A DNA stretch of 24,137 nt from JTS-RE37 sp041743425 (GTDB taxonomy: Bacteria > Bacteroidota > Bacteroidia > Flavobacteriales > Flavobacteriaceae): assembly GCA_041743425.1 (NCBI GenBank), contig JBGTMS010000116.1, forward strand, positions 1 to 24,137, given 5' to 3'. Shown one piece after another: positions 1 through 7,929 of this stretch (positions are counted from its first letter, which is position 1; each line of letters starts with the position of its first letter). The notes beneath the pieces were generated by a model. That model was given only the letters and a program-made list of their open reading frames with translations. It had not been told where the DNA came from and made no database searches. Both the position numbers and the translations under genes were made by a program.

Positions 1-188
1 TAATGCAATCCACGCAACACCCCTTTTTTGGATACTGAGTGGTTGTCTTGTACAAAATGAACAATTTGTCCAACAGCATTCTCAAGCTCCGTCTTATTGT
101 AGGATTCGAAAAAGAATCCCCTGTGATCCCGGTAAAGTTCAGGTTCAATTAAAAAACTATCTCTTATGTGTAATGGTGTAAATGTCAC
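1..188 (-). CDS. rfbC: dTDP-4-dehydrorhamnose 3,5-epimerase, N-terminal part (cut by window edge)
   Basis: Third enzyme of dTDP-L-rhamnose synthesis: it epimerises C3 and C5 of dTDP-4-keto-6-deoxyglucose in the cytoplasm. Only the first 62 or so residues are present; the rest lies beyond base 1. The visible reading includes LIEPELYRDHRGFFFESYNK and VQDNHSVSKKGVLRGLH, which match the conserved RfbC N-terminus (the E-P-x-x-x-x-D-x-R-G-x-F-x-E-S block and the N-H-S-x-S-x-x-G-x-L-R-G-x-H block). The start is read as GTG at 188, because no ATG exists in this frame upstream and the N-terminal length then fits the family; this start is inferred. It lies 23 bases after rfbA, on the same strand, as the last visible gene of the rhamnose operon. 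Start choice is less certain than identity. Confidence 0.88.
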   Translation of the reverse strand, partial: MTFTPLHIRDSFLIEPELYRDHRGFFFESYNKTELENAVGQIVHFVQDNHSVSKKGVLRGLH

Positions 189-211
189 AGTTAGTGCAGA
201 TTTATCATCTC

Positions 212-1066
212 CTACAAGCGCATTAAATAATCGCCATAACCGCTTTTCAACAGGGGTTGCGCCAGTTGATGCAATTGGGCTTTGGAAATATACCCTTGGG
301 TATATGCCACTTCTTCAATAGCACCGATCTTAAGGCCCTGACGTTCCTCTATAACTTCAACAAACTGCGCAGCCTGCATAAGCGAACTGAAGGTTCCGGT
401 ATCCAGCCATGCCGTACCTCTGTCCATAATACTCACCTTTAATTTACCCATTTCAAGGTAGGCCCGGTTAATATCTGTAATTTCCAATTCTCCCCGGCTA
501 CTCGGCATGATCTTCTTAGCAATTGACACAACTTCATTATCATAAAAATATATTCCTGGTACTGCATAATTCGATCCGGGTCGGGCTGGTTTCTCTTCAA
601 TGGAGATCACGTTGCCCGCGGTATCAAAGGAAACAACCCCGTATCGCTCCGGATCCTGTACATGATACCCATAAATAATTCCTCCTTGCGGATCATTATT
701 TTGTTGCAATAATGCATGCAGGCCAGAACCGTAAAAAATATTGTCCCCCAGAATCAGAGCCACCTTATCCTCGCCGATAAAGTTCGCACCTATAATAAAA
801 GCGTCCGCCAGGCCTCTGGGAACTTCCTGAACGGCGTAATCAAAAGTGCATCCCAATTGGGATCCGTCACGAAGCAAGTGTTTAAACAGGGGGGCATCGC
901 CTGGGGTGGTTATAATAAGGATATTCCTGATTCCAGCTGACATCAGAGTAGCGAGGGGGTAATAGATCATGGGTTTATCATATACCGGCATTAGCTGCTT
1001 GCTCACCGCCAGGGTCAGGGGATGCAACCTGGTGCCGGAACCTCCAGCTAAAATAATTCCCTTCAT
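212..1066 (-). CDS. rfbA: Glucose-1-phosphate thymidylyltransferase
   Basis: First step of dTDP-L-rhamnose synthesis: glucose 1-phosphate plus dTTP gives dTDP-glucose and pyrophosphate, in the cytoplasm. The 284-residue protein has the usual family length. The nucleotidyltransferase signature LAGGSGTRLHPLT is at residues 6-18, followed by SKQLMPVYDKPMIYYPL with the conserved lysine and proline region. LGDNIFYG lies near residue 107 and the IEEKPxxPxSNYAVPGIYFYD substrate-binding block near residue 156. The start ATG is one base after the rfbB stop, so the two are almost certainly translationally coupled; rfbC follows 23 bases downstream. Feedback inhibition by dTDP-rhamnose is known for the family but cannot be read here. 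Confidence 0.97.
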   Translation of the reverse strand: MKGIILAGGSGTRLHPLTLAVSKQLMPVYDKPMIYYPLATLMSAGIRNILIITTPGDAPLFKHLLRDGSQLGCTFDYAVQEVPRGLADAFIIGANFIGEDKVALILGDNIFYGSGLHALLQQNNDPQGGIIYGYHVQDPERYGVVSFDTAGNVISIEEKPARPGSNYAVPGIYFYDNEVVSIAKKIMPSSRGELEITDINRAYLEMGKLKVSIMDRGTAWLDTGTFSSLMQAAQFVEVIEERQGLKIGAIEEVAYTQGYISKAQLHQLAQPLLKSGYGDYLMRL

Positions 1067-1067
1067 T

Positions 1068-2081
1068 TTAAACTTTTTGGTATTTATCTATATACCATTC
1101 AATTGTTAGTTCCAATCCTTGCTGCAGTGAAACCTCTGGTTTCCAACCCAGGTTCGCTGTGATTTTGGCACTGTCAATGGCATAACGGTAATCATGGCCC
1201 GGCCTGTCCTGAACAAATTCAATTTGCCCGGCAGAACTGCCGGGCGGTCTCCCGGTTTTCCTGTCGATAATCCCGCAAATGGTATTTGCTATTGTCAGAT
1301 TACTCATTTCGTCTTCTCCTCCTATAGCATAGGTTTCACCATCCTTGCCATTGGAAAATACCAGTTCAAGAGCTTTACAATGGTCGCCGACATAAAGCCA
1401 GTCCCTGACATTGGTCCCATTCCCGTAGATTGGTATTGCCTCTCCTGCAAGAGCCTTTCTTATAATTGTGGGGATCAATTTTTCATCATGCTGTCCCGGA
1501 CCGTAATTATTGGAGCAATTACTGGTAACTACATTGAGGTCGTAAGTCTTCCCGTAGCTTCTCACAAGGAAATCGGCAGAGGCCTTGGAGGCGCTGTACG
1601 GACTGTTGGGCGCATAAGGAGTGGCTTCTGAGAAATATCCTTCAGCCCCAAGGCTCCCATATACTTCGTCGGTTGAAATATGATGAAACCTGTTGAAAGT
1701 CCTGGACTCCTGGCTTTGAGTCCATTTCTCTCTGGCTGTTTCCAACAATACAAAGGTACCTATAATATTAGTTTCGATAAAAGTGGCAGGGGAATCAATG
1801 GAATTATCGACATGAGATTCTGCTGCAAAATGAATAACGTTGTTTACTTCGTGTGTTTCAAAAATATCAGCAACAAGTTTTCTGTCGCAGATATCTCCCT
1901 GAATAAAAGTGTACCTTGAGTTCCCCGAAACCGATTCAAGGTTCTTTAGATCGCCGGCATAAGTCAGTTTGTCAAGATTGACAATCTGCGCATCTTTCAT
2001 GGACTCCAGGATGGTTGGTATGAAATTACTGCCTATAAATCCTGCCCCCCCTGTAATCAATATGTGCTTTGGCGCTTTCAA
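1068..2081 (-). CDS. rfbB: dTDP-glucose 4,6-dehydratase
   Basis: Converts dTDP-glucose to dTDP-4-keto-6-deoxyglucose, the second step to dTDP-L-rhamnose. It is an extended short-chain dehydrogenase/reductase of 337 residues, normal for RfbB. The NAD-binding GGAGFIGSNF motif is at residues 11-20, the catalytic STDEVYG segment lies near residue 137, and the YSASKAS active-site tyrosine/lysine pair is around residue 163. The SNNYGPGQHDEKLIP segment and the VRDWLYVGDHCKAL block are typical of this enzyme. It starts four bases after the Wzz-like gene stop and ends one base before rfbA, so it belongs to the same operon. It may also supply the keto-sugar intermediate for other deoxysugars. Confidence 0.97.
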   Translation of the reverse strand: MKAPKHILITGGAGFIGSNFIPTILESMKDAQIVNLDKLTYAGDLKNLESVSGNSRYTFIQGDICDRKLVADIFETHEVNNVIHFAAESHVDNSIDSPATFIETNIIGTFVLLETAREKWTQSQESRTFNRFHHISTDEVYGSLGAEGYFSEATPYAPNSPYSASKASADFLVRSYGKTYDLNVVTSNCSNNYGPGQHDEKLIPTIIRKALAGEAIPIYGNGTNVRDWLYVGDHCKALELVFSNGKDGETYAIGGEDEMSNLTIANTICGIIDRKTGRPPGSSAGQIEFVQDRPGHDYRYAIDSAKITANLGWKPEVSLQQGLELTIEWYIDKYQKV

Positions 2082-2085
2082 TATA

Positions 2086-3093
2086 TTAATCCACTTCTAG
2101 TTCTAATGCCCTACGATTCAAATATTTGATAAAATCGATAAGTAAAAAAATCAGAATGAGTACAAGCGGCACCATAAGCAGAGCATTGTTAAAAAAGCTG
2201 CTCTGAACTTCCTGTGGACTTCCGAAATTGATAATTCGGATCGCTTCCTTCTGACCTTGAATTTCGATCCTTTTCCTTTCAGTATCCCTGATGAGGCCAT
2301 TCTTTAGAGTAAGCAGGCCCGGCAGGTCCATTTGTTCTTCCTTGTCAAGCACGATGGTGCCGGTAGCGGCATTCCTGCCACTGTTCATTTTTTGGGAGTA
2401 GTTAGCCACAAGGGTGTCGATCTGTCCGACCAGCACTTTGTTTTGATCGATGCGCTCCAGGGCGTTCTGTGTATTTATCTGCACCATCTCATTGAAATAT
2501 GCATTGGAATTTATGTAGTTCATAATCTTCCTTGAGAGGACGGCTCCTGTGGCAGCGCTTTTATAATAGAAGGTAATGCGATGTACCAATGTGCTCTTAT
2601 TCAATATCTCGGTGCGCACCACGTCGGTTACCAGGTCATCATTCTGAAATTTTTCAAGAAGTTCAAGGTACTTAAGATCTTCTTCCATATTCCCCTGCTT
2701 ATTCTTTTCTCCGAGGGGTTCTATATAAATTTCAAAATTATCAAGCTCTGCCACATCAATTCCGATTTTACTAAAAAATGCTGTGTCTTTGGCTTTAAAA
2801 TTGGACTGGAGCTCATCGACAACATCATACAGGTAATTCTTGCTTTCGAGGTTAGGTTTAACAATAACCTCGGTTTTCTGTTTCCGTGAGACAATTTTAT
2901 TCAGGGCAAAACCAATCAGAATCCCTACAACAAAAAGAATAGCAAGCTTGATAAAATTACGGCGCAGGTAAATGAATACTCTTAAAAAGCCGATAAAGAG
3001 GGATTGGAAACCTCTTCCTATCATTCGAAACAACTGTCCCAGATCGATATCCCCATCAGGGGTCGGATTGGTCTTTGAGTTTTGATTGTCCAT
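2086..3093 (-). CDS. Wzz-like polysaccharide chain-length determinant
   Basis: Probable inner-membrane co-polymerase that sets the chain length of O-antigen or exopolysaccharide. The 335-residue protein has the Wzz topology: a polar N-terminus, a first membrane segment near residues 47-66 (FIKLAILFVVGILIGFALN), a large periplasmic region rich in predicted helix, and a second membrane segment near residues 304-322. A proline-rich stretch next to the second segment, usual in proteobacterial Wzz, is not evident, and no C-terminal tyrosine-kinase domain is present. Its start overlaps the upstream 562-residue gene in a TAATG junction and it ends four bases before rfbB, so it is tightly co-expressed with the rhamnose genes. 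The family call rests on topology and context more than on motifs. Confidence 0.75.
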   Translation of the reverse strand: MDNQNSKTNPTPDGDIDLGQLFRMIGRGFQSLFIGFLRVFIYLRRNFIKLAILFVVGILIGFALNKIVSRKQKTEVIVKPNLESKNYLYDVVDELQSNFKAKDTAFFSKIGIDVAELDNFEIYIEPLGEKNKQGNMEEDLKYLELLEKFQNDDLVTDVVRTEILNKSTLVHRITFYYKSAATGAVLSRKIMNYINSNAYFNEMVQINTQNALERIDQNKVLVGQIDTLVANYSQKMNSGRNAATGTIVLDKEEQMDLPGLLTLKNGLIRDTERKRIEIQGQKEAIRIINFGSPQEVQSSFFNNALLMVPLVLILIFLLIDFIKYLNRRALELEVD

Positions 3094-4781
3094 TAGTTGG
3101 TGTTGAATATTTGTTTAAGTATTTTATCGGTGATGAGATATGTCGGTTTTACACCCGTGGTGCCTAATCCCCCCGAAGCCAGCGTACTTCCTGTCTCCAA
3201 TGGATTGTCCGAGGCATAGTAGGCATATCTTATTTTTACATCTTCCCGAATACTCTTACGGATCTTTGAGGCAGACTGAATGGCCTTTTGATAGTGTACA
3301 CCCTCCATTTCCAGACCAATAACCCCCCAGGTTGACTCCTGGAAAAATTTAAGGATTTCCCTGTTTTGAAGGGAAGTACCAAGAACAGTGACCATGGTTC
3401 CCTCCAGCACTTTTAACCCGTACCCTGCAAAATCTTCTCCCCGAAGTTCATTTTTAAACGGGTAATTATCCGCCGTGCCTTCAAAAATATGAGCCGATGG
3501 TATCATCAGATCCCCTTTGCCGCCCTTTAAAATTCCAGCCTTACCCATAATGGAAATGGAAGCTACATTGAGGAATGCAGGAGGCCTTTTTCTTACTTTA
3601 TAGGGCTTCAGAAGCTCGTCGATGGTCTCATAGGCCTGTTCCCCAAAAGCATAATCCATTACAAATATAACTGGTTTTTCATCATCCTGTATTCCTTCGG
3701 GAAGTTCATAACCACAGGCCTTTCGGTCCATCTTGGCCATGTCAAGTATCTGCACATCAATATTTGTTCCGGACAAATCATTTATTTCATGCATTCCGTT
3801 CTTACGGGCTACTGCCAGTACTTTATTTCTGAGCAGTACGTTTCGGGGGGAACTCAGCGCCTCATAGATTTTGAGGTCGTCCTTTCCCGGAAGTTCCCCT
3901 TTAAGTGCATTTCCGGCAAATAGTGAATTTACCACACTGTGCATATTGGCACTGATGATGTGAACAGGTCTTTGTGTGAGCCCGTTATCGTATAAATATT
4001 TTTTAATGGAAGTGGCCCATCGTTCCCCGTGTATATGATGCCCAAGCCTTTCCCTCAACAAGGTACTGAAAGTAATGGTGCGTTTATCGCCACCAACCTC
4101 CTCTTCTATGGCGAGCTTTCCCAGCCAGTAGATGATCTTAAGAAACCGGTCAGGTTGCTTCTTGGTGGCAAGTTTTGTATAAACCTCAAGAATTTCAGTA
4201 AATGATCTACCTAGAATGGTGGCCACATGGATGATGGCAACCTCCCTGTCTGCCTGAGACAGTTTCGCCTTTTTTACTGCTTGCTCCAGTTTTGTCCAAT
4301 CCCTGATGGTCTTATCTGTTTCTTCGATAAGGACCTTATTACAGATCTTTTGAGATTCAATGAACAAAAAAGTAAGGTGCGTGAGAATATCATAGATGTC
4401 CGACCGGCCGCGCGTAATTTCGATATTCATCTGTTCGCTGTCTATCCGGTAACAATTCCTTCTTCTTTTGGGAGGTATTATAGGTTTAAAATGAGAAGTG
4501 GTATACCCCTCGTCGGAAGTCAGATTAATAAATCTGCACTCCTCTATTCCTTCCGGCAATCGCTCCAAAACATAAATCAATCCATTAAGTTCTGCCTTTT
4601 CTTCTGCTACTGAACCGTAAATTTCAGGTTGTAATTGCAATAAGGCATTGCGAAGGGTTTCACCGGAAATGCCCAAAGGCTTGTAAAATCCGCGATTGAA
4701 TAAGTGGCGCATTGTAATATATAGCCTTTCAATGGCATTCGTTGAATCCTGTGCCCTGGTGGTATTTTTTACGCCTTTCAT
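3093..4781 (-). CDS. Uncharacterised 562-aa Bacteroidota protein with nucleoside-phosphorylase-like C-terminus
   Basis: I recognise this as a conserved but uncharacterised Bacteroidota protein (probably the family now called DUF6909; from memory). The first 270 or so residues look mainly helical. The C-terminal half carries features reminiscent of the PNP/UDP phosphorylase fold: a GLEMEG motif at about residues 489-494, which resembles the ribose-binding E-M-E segment of MTA/SAH nucleosidases, and YYASDNP near residue 525, where those enzymes carry the catalytic S-D. There is no signal peptide or membrane segment, so it is likely cytoplasmic. It is the first gene of the polysaccharide operon and its stop overlaps the start of the Wzz-like gene. 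A role in nucleotide or nucleotide-sugar metabolism is inference from this context; the enzymatic activity is unproven. Confidence 0.6.
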   Translation of the reverse strand: MKGVKNTTRAQDSTNAIERLYITMRHLFNRGFYKPLGISGETLRNALLQLQPEIYGSVAEEKAELNGLIYVLERLPEGIEECRFINLTSDEGYTTSHFKPIIPPKRRRNCYRIDSEQMNIEITRGRSDIYDILTHLTFLFIESQKICNKVLIEETDKTIRDWTKLEQAVKKAKLSQADREVAIIHVATILGRSFTEILEVYTKLATKKQPDRFLKIIYWLGKLAIEEEVGGDKRTITFSTLLRERLGHHIHGERWATSIKKYLYDNGLTQRPVHIISANMHSVVNSLFAGNALKGELPGKDDLKIYEALSSPRNVLLRNKVLAVARKNGMHEINDLSGTNIDVQILDMAKMDRKACGYELPEGIQDDEKPVIFVMDYAFGEQAYETIDELLKPYKVRKRPPAFLNVASISIMGKAGILKGGKGDLMIPSAHIFEGTADNYPFKNELRGEDFAGYGLKVLEGTMVTVLGTSLQNREILKFFQESTWGVIGLEMEGVHYQKAIQSASKIRKSIREDVKIRYAYYASDNPLETGSTLASGGLGTTGVKPTYLITDKILKQIFNTN

Positions 4782-4795
4782 AAACAGCCGTAAAA

Positions 4796-4828
4796 TTACA
4801 TTATAAATTGCATGAATTTACCCTCCTC
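4796..4828 (-). promoter_or_regulatory. Strong Shine-Dalgarno with five-codon mini-ORF upstream of the 562-aa gene
   Basis: Reading the minus strand, GAGGAGGG is followed after seven bases by ATG CAA TTT ATA ATG TAA, a five-codon frame ending 14 bases before the ATG of the 562-residue gene. The mini-ORF is out of frame with that gene, so it is not an alternative start. The gene itself has no comparable ribosome site. This could be a leader peptide coupling translation, or chance in an AT-rich leader. Confidence 0.25.
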
Positions 4829-4990
4829 GTTATTTTAGTAATAGGATTTGGGCCCTTGTTTCGACCGCTTTCAGGTATACTAACTTGCATGCTTATTCGT
4901 TCATAGTAGCAGAGAATGTATCTATGACCTATGCCATTCATCCTTTTTACCGCCGGGTGGTAAGCTCATAATATTCATAACAGGAAGTGC

Positions 4991-6388
4991 ATGAAAACGA
5001 CAAACCTTCAGATAGGTTATACTAACCTTTATATTGGCCTGCTGAGTTTGGCGACTCTTGCACTTTATGGCAGCAGTAAGGAAATCCTCATAGGTTTTGA
5101 AATGGCCACGGAAAGGGTCACACCCAATGTGGGTCCAACGTTGCATCAACGTCCGGGATGCCTGCATATAACTGATGAAAAAAGCATAGTGGTTCTTAAC
5201 AGCCATGGTTTTAATGCCCAAAAACCCAGTAATTTTTCACTTGGCGGCATAGATGAGACTGTTTCTCGCGGATTGACGATCATCCATTTCAACTTTTCCG
5301 ACGCCTATGAATTCAGGACGTTTGACACCTATTCCAGTGAGGAGGAGGCAGCCCAATTCATGGAAACTCTTGAAAAATTCCGCAAAAGCTCTGCCTTATA
5401 TGCGATTCTTGCACATGACTCCGCATCAAAAGAACTACTCCCTTATGCGGCAAGACTGCGGGAGCTCGGTTTTGAGATGCTCAGTAAACTCGAAAGCAGA
5501 CAGGCGTATATAATGCACAATCTGCTGGGAAAAGTCCAGGAAAAAATGGACGCTCTATCCCTCTCGGAAAGCGTGATTATTCCCGCCTCCGTAAAACATA
5601 CAGAGGTTTATTTTCCAAAGGTCACCTGGAATTTTGAACCCAATATTGACAGGTATATCGCCCATGGCGGGGGTGAAGTAAATGGAATTTCATCCACCAA
5701 TTCCCTCGAGGCATTAAACGAAAGCTATAATAAAGGCTTTCGGCTTTTTGAACTGGATATTATCGAGACAAGTGACGGCCACTATGTAGCCTCTCATGAC
5801 TGGAAAATGTGGTCACGATTTACGAATTATCAGGGAGAGCTTCCCGTAAGCCTTGCCAGGTTCACCGATTCAAGGATATATGATAAATACACACCTCTTA
5901 CCATGGAGGCAATCAATGCCTGGTTTGCTGAGCACCGCGATGCCACGCTCATCACCGACAAGGTGAATGACCCGGTCAGATTTGGAAATCAATTTATTGA
6001 CAGATCCAGACTTATTATGGAACTGTTCAGTTTCATGGCAATAGAAGAAGCCGGGAACCACAACATTCGCGCTATGATTTCACAGGAGCCACTGGAGGCC
6101 ATTGCAGGTGAGAAGCTCTCTTATCTTAATGCCAACGGCATCAAATATGTGGCCTTGTCCCGGCGAATGGTCGCCGGCAGAAAAGCATTATTGGAGCAAC
6201 TACGTGATAATGGGATTAGGGTATATGTTTACAATGTCGGATTTGATCCAGGTAAAGACGAATCCTATGTACAGGAGAATGAAATAGGTCTGGTTTATGG
6301 AATGTATGCCGATAAATGGATATTCGACTCCCAGAAATCTAACCGGAACCCGGATATCTCCGACCTTCAGACTCCCGGAAAATTGTAA
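4991..6388 (+). CDS. ILEI/FAM3-like domain fused to glycerophosphodiester phosphodiesterase-like domain
   Basis: A 465-residue protein with two domains. Residues 30-185 or so resemble the ILEI/FAM3 (PANDER-like) fold: NVGPTLHQ, SRGLTIIHFN, FDTYSSEEEAAQFMETLEKF, AILAHDSASKELLP and LRELGFEMLSKLESRQAYIM follow the order seen in that family. Residues 225-450 resemble a GDPD/PI-PLC TIM barrel: IAHGGGEVNG, STNSLEAL, FELDIIETSDGHYVASHDW and TLITDKVNDP. The usual HR of GDPD is HG here and the usual E-N-T is T-N-S, so classic metal ligands are partly changed. A hydrophobic stretch at residues 13-27 may be a signal sequence or anchor. AGGA sits six bases before the ATG. It lies next to the polysaccharide operon on the opposite strand, so a surface-glycan or teichoic-like substrate is plausible but inferred. 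Confidence 0.78.
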   Translation: MKTTNLQIGYTNLYIGLLSLATLALYGSSKEILIGFEMATERVTPNVGPTLHQRPGCLHITDEKSIVVLNSHGFNAQKPSNFSLGGIDETVSRGLTIIHFNFSDAYEFRTFDTYSSEEEAAQFMETLEKFRKSSALYAILAHDSASKELLPYAARLRELGFEMLSKLESRQAYIMHNLLGKVQEKMDALSLSESVIIPASVKHTEVYFPKVTWNFEPNIDRYIAHGGGEVNGISSTNSLEALNESYNKGFRLFELDIIETSDGHYVASHDWKMWSRFTNYQGELPVSLARFTDSRIYDKYTPLTMEAINAWFAEHRDATLITDKVNDPVRFGNQFIDRSRLIMELFSFMAIEEAGNHNIRAMISQEPLEAIAGEKLSYLNANGIKYVALSRRMVAGRKALLEQLRDNGIRVYVYNVGFDPGKDESYVQENEIGLVYGMYADKWIFDSQKSNRNPDISDLQTPGKL

Positions 6389-6398
6389 TAACATGAAT

Positions 6399-6415
6399 CG
6401 TCCGTTGAACGGGCG
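6399..6415. terminator. Short inverted repeat between convergent genes
   Basis: CGTCCGTT and AACGGGCG form a near-perfect stem (one G-U pair) around a tiny loop, in the 36-base gap between the convergent GDPD-like and GH3 genes. There is no T tract on either strand, so a terminator role is only suggested by position. Confidence 0.25.
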
Positions 6416-6424
6416 TGAGTAAAT

Positions 6425-7924
6425 TCAAGACACTGTATAGCTCGTTAGTTCCTCCGCCATCTGCCGGTCATTTGATAATCTTTTTATTTTGTTCTGTCCT
6501 CCCAGTTTTCCTATATGCTTCATATAATCGCGGAATCCGTTTTCCCTGATACATCTGACCTTAAGCAGCTGTAGAACTTTTCCCTGGATAAGATCGTAAT
6601 AATAGGTGTTTTGTTCCTGTAGCGCATCGTCAAGTTCCCGGATAAAGCGGGGCATGTCCGATGGCTGCTTTTCAAACTCTATGAACCACTCATGATAAGG
6701 CAGACCTTGGCCCTCAGGGTTGATCTGAGGCGCGACTGTAAATTCATTTACCCGGGCATCCGAAGCTGCGATGGCCTTACTCAGGGCTTCTTCCACTTCC
6801 TTGGCAATAACATGCTCGCCAAAGGCGGAGATAAAATGCTGGAGCCTGCCGGTAACAACAATCCTAAATGGGTTCAAAGAAATAAACTGAATGGTATCTC
6901 CTAAATTGTAGGCCCACAAACCGGCATTGGTGGAGATAATCATCACATAATTCACCCCCAGAATTACCTGGCGCAGGGTGAGCCTTTTGGCTTCCGGATC
7001 AGAAAAGTTAGCGACGGGAATGAATTCGTAAAAAATCCCTGAATTAAGTAAAAGCAACATGCCTTCCTTCTCACTGGCGTCCTGATATGCAAAGAACCCC
7101 TCACTGGCGGGGAATAATTCAATACTGTCCACTTTGCGCCCGATCAGCCGTTCAAACCTGGCCCGGTAGGGTTCATAATTGACGCCGCCATAGATAAAAA
7201 CTTGAAAATTCGGAAAAAGTTCCCCGACGGTTGTTCCGCTTCGCTCCGTCAATTTCTCAAAATACATCTGTACCCAGGAAGGGATACCTGCAATGAGGGT
7301 CATATCTTCATTAACTGTTTCCTCCACAATGGCTGCAACCTTGGTTTCCCAGTCGGCGATACGGTTTGTTTCCCAACACGGTAAGCGGTTCTTTTGGAGA
7401 TAAGAGGGAACATAATGAGCAGATATTCCGGATAATCTTCCCAGTTTTATACCATTTTGTTCCTTCAGGTCGGGACTTCCCTGAAGAAAAATCCAACGGC
7501 CATCCACGAAATCCGCCTTTCCGCTTCTATGGATATAATGGAGGATAGCATCCCTGGAGGCTGCAATTTGATATCCAATGGAGGCCTTGGTTATAGGAAT
7601 GTATTTGGTGCCGGAGGTTGTTCCCGATGTTTTGGCAAAATAGAGGGGCTTCCCCGGCCACAGGATGTCATTATCCCCCGATACTACCTTGTCCACATAG
7701 CCTTTCAAATCCTCATAATCACGGATCGGGACCCTTTTCACATAGTCGGCATGGTTACTAATACCCTTAAAATCATGGTCTTTTCCAAATAAGGTCGCTT
7801 TTCCTTGAGCTATGAGGTGATTGAAAACCCTGTCCTGAACCAGGAAGGGACTTCGAGACCACTTTTTGGTTCTGCTTACAACTTTTCCGGCAAAGATTCT
7901 TGCAGCTATTGCTTTAAGGGACAT
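6425..7924 (-). CDS. GH3 auxin-promoter family protein (acyl-adenylate-forming)
   Basis: A member of the GH3 family, adenylate-forming enzymes that in plants conjugate jasmonate or auxin to amino acids; the bacterial substrates are unknown to me. The 499-residue protein is the usual length for Bacteroidota members. The ATP/AMP-binding motif FAKTSGTTSGTKYIPIT is at residues 93-109, the YGGVNYEPYR segment near residue 244, and LFPASEGFFAYQ near residue 268, where the second nucleotide motif of GH3 proteins lies. The C-terminal part carries the GRLQHFISAFGEHVIAKEVEEAL block typical of this fold. No signal peptide or membrane segment is visible. It starts five bases after the M23 gene stop, so the two form an operon, though a functional link is not obvious. 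Confidence 0.93.
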   Translation of the reverse strand: MSLKAIAARIFAGKVVSRTKKWSRSPFLVQDRVFNHLIAQGKATLFGKDHDFKGISNHADYVKRVPIRDYEDLKGYVDKVVSGDNDILWPGKPLYFAKTSGTTSGTKYIPITKASIGYQIAASRDAILHYIHRSGKADFVDGRWIFLQGSPDLKEQNGIKLGRLSGISAHYVPSYLQKNRLPCWETNRIADWETKVAAIVEETVNEDMTLIAGIPSWVQMYFEKLTERSGTTVGELFPNFQVFIYGGVNYEPYRARFERLIGRKVDSIELFPASEGFFAYQDASEKEGMLLLLNSGIFYEFIPVANFSDPEAKRLTLRQVILGVNYVMIISTNAGLWAYNLGDTIQFISLNPFRIVVTGRLQHFISAFGEHVIAKEVEEALSKAIAASDARVNEFTVAPQINPEGQGLPYHEWFIEFEKQPSDMPRFIRELDDALQEQNTYYYDLIQGKVLQLLKVRCIRENGFRDYMKHIGKLGGQNKIKRLSNDRQMAEELTSYTVS

Positions 7925-7929
7925 GCAGC

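Noticed and set aside
4922..5221. Minus-strand open frame of 99 codons overlapping the start of the ILEI-GDPD gene
   Set aside because: It lies opposite a well-supported domain sequence and has no recognisable family; a shadow of the real gene.
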